Origin: Bacilli bacterium
Lineage (GTDB): Bacteria > Bacillota_I > Bacilli_A > RFN20 > CAG-826
Assembly (NCBI GenBank): GCA_017635565.1
Contig: JAGBLE010000011.1
Location: 1 to 40,102, forward strand
DNA: 40,102 bases
Direction of reading: 5' to 3'
The translations under genes were made by a program, and so were the position numbers. Shown one piece after another: positions 33,464-40,102 of the stretch (positions are counted from its first letter, which is position 1; every line of letters starts with the position of its first letter). The notes under the pieces were generated by a model. It was not told where the DNA came from, did not search any database, and saw nothing but the letters and a program-made list of their open reading frames with translations.

Positions 33464-35269
33464 CTATTTATTTTTAGGAATGAAGGACATGAGTCTCTTC
33501 TTGAATAGTATAGCACTACTATTTCCAAAACGGTTGATGATATTGTTATATTTTCCTTCATTATATGAAGAGTAATAACCACTTTTATCTGTTTCTGTAT
33601 CCTTAACAATAAATGGAGTTTCTTTAACAATTGGTTTATATTCAATCCAGTGAACAGGAACATTATGCATATGTCCATCTCCACCTAAAGTTGGGACATA
33701 TTCAATTCGTTCAGTACCACTAAAGGAGTGAGCGGAAATAATATATTCTTCTCCACCAGCTTCGCTATCTTGATATTTACTTTTTAGAATAACTCCATCG
33801 GAATATGTATTAGGGTGTTTGAATAAATTAAAGCCGTGCGAATTAGCAGCGCTTTCAACTTCTGAATTGGTGGTTTTTCGATTAAAACCTTTACCATATA
33901 TATAATTCAAATCTTTATGTTGTTGATATAGAGGGATTGAAATTAAAGGTGCTAAATCAAAATAGACATCTTTAAGATATTTATCTGCATAATTAACAAA
34001 TAACTCTTTAGCTACTTTATGATCAAAATGAATGAATGAATCAGGATTTTTATCTAAGGAATCGCTTCCTTGCATATGACCAGACTTAATGTAATTAAGC
34101 ATCTTTCTTTTTTTGAAGATGAAGTCATCACCAAAGCCAACATCTTTTCCTTTTAACAAGGAAATCATATTTTTTTGACCAAGAGGAGTGAAAAGTAAAC
34201 GGAACTCCACTTCATTATCACGGTCAAAACAATTGAATAAAGCTTCAAATTCTTCATTATGTAAACGAGTGAATGAACCATCATCTTTCATCAAATCGTC
34301 TTTAACCATCTTGTCGAGTTTCTTATCGATTTTACTGACATATTTTTCAATTTGTTTTTCATTCATTGAATTAACATCAGTTGGATATCTTGAAAATGAT
34401 AAATTAGGGGCTGCTTCGTTACCATAAATTAACCAAGTATCGAGATAATAATATGGTTCAGGAGCGGTATAATGGGCGACTAATGTTTGAGTTCTTGTTT
34501 CTAATCTCGATCCACCTTTACCATCACTGACTCTCACTGTATAAGTAATTGTCAATGTTCCTTCGTAAACGTGATCTCTCATTGATTGACAGTAGTTTTT
34601 TTCAAAAACAAATGGATTTCCTAAAATTGATCCAGATTGGACATACAAAGAAGAAATGTCACTACCGCTATATTCTTCGTATCCATATTTTTCATGTAAA
34701 TATTGGAATTTTTCAGAAATAAAGATTGGGTCTAATTCAATTAATGGAGTGGTTTTACTCATTAAACCTGCCGCCATATTCCATTCATATAAAGAATTAA
34801 GGCCTTTCATTGTTTCATAAGCATCCGCTTTATGTTTAGCGGCTTTTTCTTCATGCTCTTTAATTTCTTTTTTGAGATTACTAATCTTATGAGAAATGTG
34901 AATGATTGGGAAAATTAATCCAATAGCAACGAAAATCGAAGGAATACCAATTCCTAATCCAATTCCATCACTAATACCTTTTCTGATGTTAACTAATAAA
35001 AGTACACCGGCAACAAAAACACCGATGGTCAATAAAATGAGGAGGACTCTTAAAAAATTACGGAGTGCTTTTTTCTTTTTTAAATCCTTAATTAGATCAC
35101 ATTCATGATAATAATTCTTGCAGTGTTCTTGATTTAATGGGACATCAACTCCGCCTTTTTTAGTGAGGTTATCAAAATATTCGATGGCGTTATTATGAAA
35201 AGCGTCTTTAAGACGTTCATCGTACAGTTTTAAAGGCTCTAATAAGTCTTCGTTTCCAAATTTTTCCAT
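33464..35269 (-). CDS. DUF3137-like membrane protein, partner of LemA
   Basis: A 601-residue protein with two adjacent transmembrane helices near the N-terminus (about 72-94 and 102-126), then a coiled-coil stretch (KISNLKKEIKEHEEKAAKHK) and a large soluble region. The part around EEFEALFNCFDRDNEVEFRL with LLFTPLGQKNMISLL resembles the core of DUF3137 proteins, which often lie beside lemA; lemA is next here, 38 bases on. The remaining C-terminus (about 440-601) is unfamiliar. The ATG lacks a Shine-Dalgarno and has TATAAT 6 bases upstream (leaderless). It diverges from yggS. Family assignment is by pattern and context; function unknown. Confidence 0.8.
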   Translation of the reverse strand: MEKFGNEDLLEPLKLYDERLKDAFHNNAIEYFDNLTKKGGVDVPLNQEHCKNYYHECDLIKDLKKKKALRNFLRVLLILLTIGVFVAGVLLLVNIRKGISDGIGLGIGIPSIFVAIGLIFPIIHISHKISNLKKEIKEHEEKAAKHKADAYETMKGLNSLYEWNMAAGLMSKTTPLIELDPIFISEKFQYLHEKYGYEEYSGSDISSLYVQSGSILGNPFVFEKNYCQSMRDHVYEGTLTITYTVRVSDGKGGSRLETRTQTLVAHYTAPEPYYYLDTWLIYGNEAAPNLSFSRYPTDVNSMNEKQIEKYVSKIDKKLDKMVKDDLMKDDGSFTRLHNEEFEALFNCFDRDNEVEFRLLFTPLGQKNMISLLKGKDVGFGDDFIFKKRKMLNYIKSGHMQGSDSLDKNPDSFIHFDHKVAKELFVNYADKYLKDVYFDLAPLISIPLYQQHKDLNYIYGKGFNRKTTNSEVESAANSHGFNLFKHPNTYSDGVILKSKYQDSEAGGEEYIISAHSFSGTERIEYVPTLGGDGHMHNVPVHWIEYKPIVKETPFIVKDTETDKSGYYSSYNEGKYNNIINRFGNSSAILFKKRLMSFIPKNK

Positions 35270-35275
35270 AGATTT

Positions 35276-35322
35276 ATTATATTAGATTATTTAATTATTT
35301 AAAATAATTTATGTGGTAATAT
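35276..35322. promoter_or_regulatory. Divergent leaderless promoters
   Basis: In the 59-base gap, TATAAT on the minus strand (35276-35281) ends 6 bases before the DUF3137-like ATG, with TTTAAA 17 bases upstream. On the plus strand an extended -10, TGGTAATAT (TAATAT at 35317-35322), ends 6 bases before the yggS ATG. Neither gene has a ribosome binding site. Confidence 0.6.
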
Positions 35323-35328
35323 ATCAAT

Positions 35329-35961
35329 ATGCTAAGAAGTGACATTGATTTATTCTTAAAGACCATTCCTAAAAACGTAACTCTTGTTGCGGCAACTAAA
35401 TATATATCCGCTAAAGAAATGGAAGAGTTATTGGAGCACCACATCTATGATTTTGGAGAAAATCGAGTGGATTCATTTTTGGAAAAATATGAACATTTTA
35501 AAGATATATCTTTAATTAAGTGGCACTTCATCGGTCACTTACAAAGGAACAAAGCCAAAAGAGTTATTAACAAAATCGATTATCTTCATTCTTTAGATTC
35601 TCTTGAACTCGCTAAAATAATTGATAAAGAAAGAAAAACTCCTTTAAAAACATTTATTGAAGTTTCAATTAATCTTGAAGAAAGTAAAAATGGAGTTCCA
35701 TATTATGAAGTTGATTCATTTTTAAAAGAATTACTGAATTATCATAATATCCAAGTTGTTGGACTAATGATGATGGCGGTAAAAGGAAGTCTAAATACTG
35801 AAGAACAATTCAAAAAATTAAGAATTTTAAGAGATGAATTAGAAAAGAAATTTAATATCAAAATCCCTTATCTATCAATGGGGATGAGTGATGATTATAT
35901 TTCTGCAATAAATAATGGGGCCACCCATATTAGATTAGGAAGAATTTTATATAAAATATAA
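35329..35961 (+). CDS. yggS: PLP homeostasis protein, YggS/PROSC family
   Basis: Pyridoxal phosphate-binding protein that keeps the cofactor pool balanced; it has no known catalytic reaction. The 210 residues form a single TIM-like barrel: VTLVAATKYISAKEM with the PLP lysine at residue 24, DFGENRVDSF, WHFIGHLQRNKAKR, HSLDS, VSINLEESKNG, VVGLMMMAV, LSMGMSDDYISAI and the closing GATHIRLGRILY. It is about 15-20 residues shorter than common homologues, all at the N-terminus. It is the only complete plus-strand gene and stands alone, ending in a terminator. The usual Bacilli partners (sepF, ylmG) are not here. Confidence 0.95.
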   Translation: MLRSDIDLFLKTIPKNVTLVAATKYISAKEMEELLEHHIYDFGENRVDSFLEKYEHFKDISLIKWHFIGHLQRNKAKRVINKIDYLHSLDSLELAKIIDKERKTPLKTFIEVSINLEESKNGVPYYEVDSFLKELLNYHNIQVVGLMMMAVKGSLNTEEQFKKLRILRDELEKKFNIKIPYLSMGMSDDYISAINNGATHIRLGRILYKI

Positions 35962-35962
35962 A

Positions 35963-35985
35963 AGAGCGAGGTAATCGCTCTTTTT
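35963..35985. terminator. Bidirectional terminator between yggS and lipoprotein
   Basis: AGAGCGA and TCGCTCT form a 7-bp stem around GGTAA. T-runs follow on both strands (five on plus, four on minus), so it can end both converging units; it overlaps the lipoprotein stop codon. Confidence 0.8.
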
Positions 35986-37135
35986 ACATCGAATGTGGAT
36001 ATTTGGTAAAGGAGATAACCATAAACCCTCGAGGATATTGATCATCAGGTGATGAATATGACAAGGCAACTTGATAATGCTTTGAACCGTCTTCAGTGAT
36101 ATTTTTAATCATTAGATGGTCGCATTTAGTTTCTGATAAAAGAGTTTCATCAAAGGTTTCAGTAAATCCAACTTCTCGAAGTTGAGACATATATTCAGCT
36201 GAGATATCTCCACTAGCTTTATCGGTCATGATTACTGTTGATAATCCAGCGCTCATAAGAGAGAAAGAGAAGGAATATGTTTTAGGGAAAGGAATAGCCA
36301 TTCCAATATTTTGTTCCATCCAGGAAATTTCTTCTTCAGTAAAATAACCCACTCTTTTTTCAAGTTCTTTTGGATTCTTTTTGAATTTTTCAACAGCCTC
36401 TAATTTAGTGTTACCAATATTGGTAATATCATAAATTGAAGCAGCGAAATAATCAGAATAGACTTCAAAATGTAAACTATAATCGCTTTTAATGACACAT
36501 CTCACTTTGTCTAACGAACCATTAACATAATATCCATCTTCATCAGTGTCGAGTTCTAATCGACCCAATAAGGCTGAAACGGTGATTGCTTGATCATAAG
36601 TTGATTCAAAGACACCATGATTATTTTCATAAATTGCTTTGACATCACCACTTTGAGTTTCTGGTATTTCAAAATTCTCAAGTTCATGCCAAGCAAAATA
36701 ATATGGTTCTTCAACTTCATATCGAGCGTAATCATATAAATCTTTTGGATTATCAGTGTGCTTAGTGATGTAAGTTGATAAAGTTTCAAAAGAGAATGCG
36801 CTTTTAAGTTGAACCTCATTATTTTCGATTATAAATGAACAAAGCGCTTGTTTAGTGTCGATATATCCAAAGTCGTTATAGCTTTGATCTTCTAAATAAT
36901 CGATGTAATCGATATAATAAGCCCCATCCATGTAATATTCAGTTCCATATCCATCATTTTTAATCGTGAGATTTAAAGAAGCGCAGTCTTCAAACATTGC
37001 TTCTAAATAATCAAGTCGATCATTGATTTCTGGGTGTGGATCTTCTGGAGATGGATTTCCACTACTTGAATTACATCCTACTAAAGTAGAAAAAGATAAA
37101 ATAGAGATAAATAAAGGTATAATCTTTTTAACCAT
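35984..37135 (-). CDS. Lipoprotein, function unknown (second of pair)
   Basis: The signal peptide MVKKIIPLFISILSFSTLVG leads to a lipobox Cys at residue 21, followed by a Ser/Pro-rich linker. The mature part is acidic with many Tyr and Asp and no domain I recognise; segments such as AYYIDYIDYLEDQS and LLGRLELDTDEDGYYVNG suggest a beta-rich surface fold. I chose the ATG at 37133-37135 (383 residues), one base after the previous gene's stop and 8 bases after AAGGA; a longer frame would start within that gene and put extra residues before the signal peptide. Cotranscribed with the 37137-38498 lipoprotein. Function unknown. Confidence 0.8.
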   Translation of the reverse strand: MVKKIIPLFISILSFSTLVGCNSSSGNPSPEDPHPEINDRLDYLEAMFEDCASLNLTIKNDGYGTEYYMDGAYYIDYIDYLEDQSYNDFGYIDTKQALCSFIIENNEVQLKSAFSFETLSTYITKHTDNPKDLYDYARYEVEEPYYFAWHELENFEIPETQSGDVKAIYENNHGVFESTYDQAITVSALLGRLELDTDEDGYYVNGSLDKVRCVIKSDYSLHFEVYSDYFAASIYDITNIGNTKLEAVEKFKKNPKELEKRVGYFTEEEISWMEQNIGMAIPFPKTYSFSFSLMSAGLSTVIMTDKASGDISAEYMSQLREVGFTETFDETLLSETKCDHLMIKNITEDGSKHYQVALSYSSPDDQYPRGFMVISFTKYPHSM

Positions 37136-37136
37136 G

Positions 37137-38498
37137 TTATTCATCCTTAGTGAAGTAATTGACGTATTCAAATACTAAGCATTCTTCGGTTTCATCATAT
37201 TCAAATTCAAGTTCATCATCCACTGTGTAATTAGGGTTATCATATTGTTCTTCATCGACATATGTGACAGTGAAGAAAATCGTTAAACCATCATTAGAAA
37301 GATATGTGTCACCTAATGAATAAACGCCCATATCATCTTTATATTCAGCAACAACTTCGTTAGTTTCGCTATCTCTATATACGTTCAAAGTATAATAAAT
37401 CATTTCATCTTCATCGTAGAGAAATGACCATGAGCCTAAAAATAAAGCGTATTCATCTTCTTCTGGTGTACTTTGATTTGTTTTAAAATTGACAGTTCTT
37501 TTATTTGTCACTTCTTTTTCATTAAGAGAATAAGTTGCATTTAATTCATATTCCCCAACTTCAGTGGCCATAATATCAAATAAGCTTGGATTGTTTTCTC
37601 TTTGTGTAATGGTAACTTTTTCACTACTACAAGTTAAAGAATAGGTTGCTCCTTCAGTGTCTTTATCGCTTAAGCGTACACCGGATTCATCTCTTGGCTG
37701 AAGAGAAACAGTATATGATTCATTGACATATACATCATTTTTAAAGACATCAATTTCATTGACAACGATATCAAGGGTGCTTGCTTCTTTCTTTTCTGGG
37801 ACGTAATCTGGATTATTTAATACAAATGTACTTCCAAGAACATCAACTTGAAGATAATCACTTTCTTGATTTTGAAAGTGCCTAACATTGATTGTTGTAC
37901 CGGTTTGATCAAATTCTAAAGGTTTTAATCTATATTCAGTTCCGGCATTAACAACGCTTGCCACCATTAAGGCTGTATCATGTTGATTGATTGACATATC
38001 AACGACTGCGAAATATTCGTTACTTCCTTCATTGACTTCTTCTTGCTTAAAAGTCATTGATGCACTAGTGATTTTATTTCCTTCTGGATCCTTTAAATCA
38101 ACTTCATCGCTTATAACTAATTCATTGTAATTACCACCTGGCAAAGTGAATTTAGACATATCTGGATAGACTAATAAATCTTTTTCGCTAGTCTTTTCGC
38201 CGACAGTGGCTTTAACACGATATAAGCCTCCAACTGTGACATTAGAAGTCGATAAAACATATCGATTTTCTGGGTCCTTGACAATAGAAATGCCACTATT
38301 TTCTGGTAAAACTGTAAAAGTAGGTTCGCTAGATACTTTCTTATCTAAACTAACGTAAATTGAATCACCTATTTTTGCGTACGAATTTGAAAATTCGAGA
38401 TTGAAATTTACTTCTTCAGTAGTAGCAGTATTATTTCCACAACCCGCTAAAAGTAATGATGTAAATATAACTAATGGGGTAAATAAATTCTTTTTCAT
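37137..38498 (-). CDS. Lipoprotein with Ig-like domains, function unknown
   Basis: The signal peptide MKKNLFTPLVIFTSLLLAGC ends in the lipobox Cys20. The mature 433 residues are acidic and look like a string of immunoglobulin-type beta domains: KIGDSIYVSLDKKVSSEPTF, GGLYRVKATVGEKTSE, VFKNDVYVNESYTVSLQPRD and VGEYELNATYSLNEKE. A last acidic domain (about 360-453; FLGSWSFLYDEDEMIYYTLN) may be separate. It has a promoter and AGAGGA ribosome site, and it precedes another lipoprotein by one base. Probably surface-exposed, in binding or adhesion; I recognise no catalytic motif. Confidence 0.8.
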   Translation of the reverse strand: MKKNLFTPLVIFTSLLLAGCGNNTATTEEVNFNLEFSNSYAKIGDSIYVSLDKKVSSEPTFTVLPENSGISIVKDPENRYVLSTSNVTVGGLYRVKATVGEKTSEKDLLVYPDMSKFTLPGGNYNELVISDEVDLKDPEGNKITSASMTFKQEEVNEGSNEYFAVVDMSINQHDTALMVASVVNAGTEYRLKPLEFDQTGTTINVRHFQNQESDYLQVDVLGSTFVLNNPDYVPEKKEASTLDIVVNEIDVFKNDVYVNESYTVSLQPRDESGVRLSDKDTEGATYSLTCSSEKVTITQRENNPSLFDIMATEVGEYELNATYSLNEKEVTNKRTVNFKTNQSTPEEDEYALFLGSWSFLYDEDEMIYYTLNVYRDSETNEVVAEYKDDMGVYSLGDTYLSNDGLTIFFTVTYVDEEQYDNPNYTVDDELEFEYDETEECLVFEYVNYFTKDE

Positions 38499-38526
38499 TG
38501 TTGTAAATCCTCTTTTATAAATAAAT

Positions 38527-38554
38527 ATTTTATTTATTGGAAAAGTACAGTCAA
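38527..38554 (-). promoter_or_regulatory. Promoter of the lipoprotein pair
   Basis: TTGACT (38549-38554) and TAAAAT (38527-38532) are 16 bases apart on the minus strand, followed by an AGAGGA ribosome site before the ATG. Confidence 0.6.
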
Positions 38555-38588
38555 TATGACGAGAAAAAATATTAGATTAAATCAAGAT

Positions 38589-38616
38589 AAAAAAACGCCC
38601 CAAATTTTTGAGGCGT
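38589..38616 (-). terminator. Terminator after the 38635-39885 gene
   Basis: ACGCCTCAAA and TTTGGGGCGT form a 10-bp stem with one T-G pair around two A residues, followed by seven T residues on the minus strand. Confidence 0.85.
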
Positions 38617-38634
38617 ATATATGTGAGTTAGATA

Positions 38635-39885
38635 TTATTTCTTAGCTGCTCTAAGTTCAGCTCTAATATCTTTTACAAAGTCATGTGCGACTGGTTCTTT
38701 TTCTTTACTATATCCATCAGCAGCAAATGCTTGACTTGCTAATTCTTTAGCACGTTTTACTGATAAGTTGGATTTAACTTTGAGTAAAGCTGGAACTTCT
38801 TCGTAAGCAACTTTGTCACTTGCATCGGTCACTGGGATTGGTGAATCTTCAAAGTCTCTTGGGTTTAAAGCGAAGTAGACTTTAAGTGTCTTACCAACTA
38901 AAGTGATCTTACAATATGGTTTACGATGTAATCTGAATGTATCTCCAGCGATAGAAACTCTACTAGAAGCACCATAAGCGAGCAATTCACTCTTGAGTTC
39001 ATTGTATTTTTCTCTGAGATCTTTATCAGCTTTAACAATCTTTTCAGCGAATGGAATTCTTTGAATTGAAAGTTTCTTGGCCTCTTCTTCTTCAACTGGA
39101 GCAGGTGCTGGGGCTGGAGCTGGAGCAGGTGCAGGTGCAGGTTTTTCAACTTGCTTCACTACTGTCTTAGCAATAACAACTCTGTCGAGTTTATCGAGTT
39201 CTTCTCTAACGATTTCTCTAATGTTATTGAGCATTTCCACTCTATCAGCAGCTTCTTTTTCTTCTCTAGCAGCTTTTTCTTCGGCGGTTTCTTCTCTTGC
39301 ACCAGCTGGTTTTTCTTCTTCTGGTTCAGGTTGAATTTCGCCTTTGTTAACTTTAACAGCAGTACCGATACCATTAACTAAGCAGATGATTGCGAGCACT
39401 AAATAGACGATGTCTAAGATTAATGTGCAAATAAATCCACCCATGATTAATGCAGTTTCAAGTGATTTGTGAGTATTTAAAACGACAAATCCGTGGCTGA
39501 AGAAATCAATAACTCCTCCAGTAAAACCAAAGACAGCTGGAATGACTAATGCAGCACCAAGGATTGCGCATCTAACTTTAACTTTTTTACTGTGTTTGAT
39601 TAAAACAAATGATAATACAACGATAACAATAGCCGCTAAGATGAAGACATAAGCGAGTAAGTTACCGAGGATTTGTGCCAACAAGCGCATAGGATGACCA
39701 GCGTTTTGACCATAATCAAATAACATACCGAAAGTACCAGATTGTGGGAATCCGACTTCAGAGCTATTTAATGTAGGTGAAAGCATAATTAAGGAATTTG
39801 TAAAAACTGCAAATACGAAAAGAGCAATTAAAATTCCAAATGCCATTGTGGACAAACGACCAAATGATTGTGTTTCCTTTTTCAT
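38635..39885 (-). CDS. Four-helix membrane protein with Pro-Ala linker and conserved C-terminal domain
   Basis: The 416-residue protein has four transmembrane helices (about 13-34, 68-96, 104-128, 145-176), then a charged coiled coil (about 186-247), a Pro-Ala repeat of seven PA units plus a final P (249-263) and a C-terminal domain (about 270-416) with AEKIVKADKDLREKYNELKS, GDTFRLHRKPYCKITLVGK, LKVYFALNPRDFEDSPIP and LKVKSNLSVKRAKELA. The last domain is probably cytosolic. I know of similar-looking domains in uncultured Bacilli but cannot name a family. The ATG at 39883-39885 follows a good AGAGAGG site; a longer frame starts in the promoter and is not credible. Monocistronic, ended by a terminator; a palindrome sits in its promoter. 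Confidence 0.82.
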   Translation of the reverse strand: MKKETQSFGRLSTMAFGILIALFVFAVFTNSLIMLSPTLNSSEVGFPQSGTFGMLFDYGQNAGHPMRLLAQILGNLLAYVFILAAIVIVVLSFVLIKHSKKVKVRCAILGAALVIPAVFGFTGGVIDFFSHGFVVLNTHKSLETALIMGGFICTLILDIVYLVLAIICLVNGIGTAVKVNKGEIQPEPEEEKPAGAREETAEEKAAREEKEAADRVEMLNNIREIVREELDKLDRVVIAKTVVKQVEKPAPAPAPAPAPAPAPVEEEEAKKLSIQRIPFAEKIVKADKDLREKYNELKSELLAYGASSRVSIAGDTFRLHRKPYCKITLVGKTLKVYFALNPRDFEDSPIPVTDASDKVAYEEVPALLKVKSNLSVKRAKELASQAFAADGYSKEKEPVAHDFVKDIRAELRAAKK

Positions 39886-39907
39886 AATTATTTTCCTCTC
39901 TGCAAAT

Positions 39908-39937
39908 ATTTTATGCTTATGATTTATAATCATTCAA
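39908..39937 (-). promoter_or_regulatory. Promoter with a palindrome in the spacer
   Basis: TTGAAT (39932-39937) and TAAAAT (39908-39913) are 18 bases apart on the minus strand. Between and partly within them, 39919-39933 reads ATGATTATAAATCAT on the minus strand, two perfect 6-base half-sites around three bases: the place for a repressor, or for an activator that bends the spacer. Confidence 0.5.
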
Positions 39938-39978
39938 GTAAACTTTTAAAAAAGTGCTATTTTATAACTTGAAAAACT

Positions 39979-40019
39979 AAATTCCGTTTATAGAATTAAA
40001 ACTTTGTTTTTCGGAATTT
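39979..40019. repeat. Inverted repeat in the right-hand intergenic region
   Basis: AAATTCCG (39979-39986) and CGGAATTT (40012-40019) are perfect 8-base inverted repeats around 25 bases, between the 38635-39885 gene and the plus-strand start at 40077. It could be a hairpin, an operator or part of a mobile-element end. The rest of the 191-base gap holds only the promoter and ribosome site of its two flanking genes. Confidence 0.4.
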
Positions 40020-40076
40020 TCTCTTACAAATGTTATGTTTTATATGTCTATGCTTCCGTCGAAAGGAGGTCATCAT

Positions 40077-40102
40077 ATGAAGCAAAAGCATATGACAAAA
40101 GA
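40077..40102 (+). CDS. Start of a plus-strand gene, cut by window edge; possible transposase
   Basis: A strong AAAGGAGG ribosome site ends 7 bases before ATG, and the frame reads MKQKHMTK before the window ends. The combination of site and start makes a real gene likely. The few residues resemble the beginning of IS30-type transposases (short basic start, then MTK plus acidic residues), and the preceding gap has an inverted repeat, but eight residues cannot prove a family. Its opposite orientation to its neighbour also sets it apart. Confidence 0.5.

Noticed and set aside
35984-37171. Longer start for the second lipoprotein
   Set aside because: The extra 12 residues would precede the signal peptide and overlap the upstream gene; the ATG at 37133-37135 has a proper ribosome site.
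39077-39334. Plus-strand frame with a Gly-Ala repeat opposite the Pro-Ala linker
   Set aside because: It is the antisense image of the Pro-Ala coding repeat and Ser-rich shadow of the coiled coil; no ribosome site or promoter.
38635-39933. Longer start for the membrane protein
   Set aside because: It would begin in the promoter palindrome; AGAGAGG and the signal-like MKKE start at 39885 are better.
1-40102. CRISPR array, tRNA or rRNA genes, prophage
   Set aside because: No spaced direct repeats, no tRNA-like cloverleaf sequences and no phage structural genes were seen on either strand.
1-40102. Mycoplasma-type code with TGA as Trp
   Set aside because: Every long gene is open under the standard code, with TGG for conserved Trp, and TGA ends the peptide gene at 21941.

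Overview
The window looks like chromosomal DNA from a low-GC (roughly one third G+C by eye) bacterium of the Bacillota/Bacilli side, probably an uncultured, Mollicutes-related but walled-type gut lineage; that placement is inference. Supporting signs are a ribosomal protein L27 with the Firmicutes-type N-terminal extension next to its processing protease Prp, a valine T-box upstream of valS, an L21-type leader upstream of rplU, a bifunctional RelA, and neighbourhoods familiar from Bacilli (nusB-xseA-xseB-dxs, tig-lon-engB, secDF-recJ-relA-hisS-aspS, rplU-prp-rpmA-obgE, ruvA-ruvB). All long genes read through without in-frame TGA, tryptophan is TGG, and one gene ends in TGA, so the standard bacterial code applies and not the mycoplasma code.

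Almost everything lies on the minus strand, so transcription runs from right to left. From the right edge: the first codons of a plus-strand gene (40077 onward, perhaps a transposase); a four-helix membrane protein with a Pro-Ala linker; a two-gene lipoprotein unit; yggS (the only complete plus-strand gene) diverging from a DUF3137-like membrane protein, lemA and a 40-residue rubredoxin-like protein; rarA with a TPR-like protein; tig-lon-engB; a lipoprotein; T-box-valS; a 60-residue bacteriocin-like peptide overlapping radC; rplU-prp-rpmA; obgE-nadE-(29-residue membrane peptide)-ruvA-ruvB; secDF; recJ; relA-hisS-aspS; tkt; nusB-xseA-xseB-dxs; and a truncated dinB at the left edge. Clear hairpin terminators separate most units. 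No tRNA, rRNA, CRISPR array or complete insertion sequence is visible, and no gene-free stretch exceeds 300 bases.

The genes are mostly informational housekeeping: translation (aspS, hisS, valS, L21, L27, Prp), ribosome assembly GTPases (obgE, engB), repair and recombination (dinB, xseAB, recJ, ruvAB, radC, rarA), protein folding, export and turnover (tig, secDF, lon), stringent response (relA) and central metabolism (tkt, dxs, nadE). Several neighbours usual in Bacillus are missing from these clusters (folD, ispA, apt, clpX).

Points worth a second look: a secreted-peptide-like gene with a long 5' hairpin, translationally overlapping radC; a SecDF that lacks the proton-relay aspartates and carries an EF-hand loop; a DXS with GES in place of the GDG cofactor motif; a recurring leaderless promoter arrangement (-10 box about 6 bases before ATG) at dinB, relA, obgE, rarA, yggS and the DUF3137-like gene; a terminator abutting the recJ start; an unlisted 29-residue membrane peptide; and palindromes placed on the nusB, tkt and 38635-39885 promoters.
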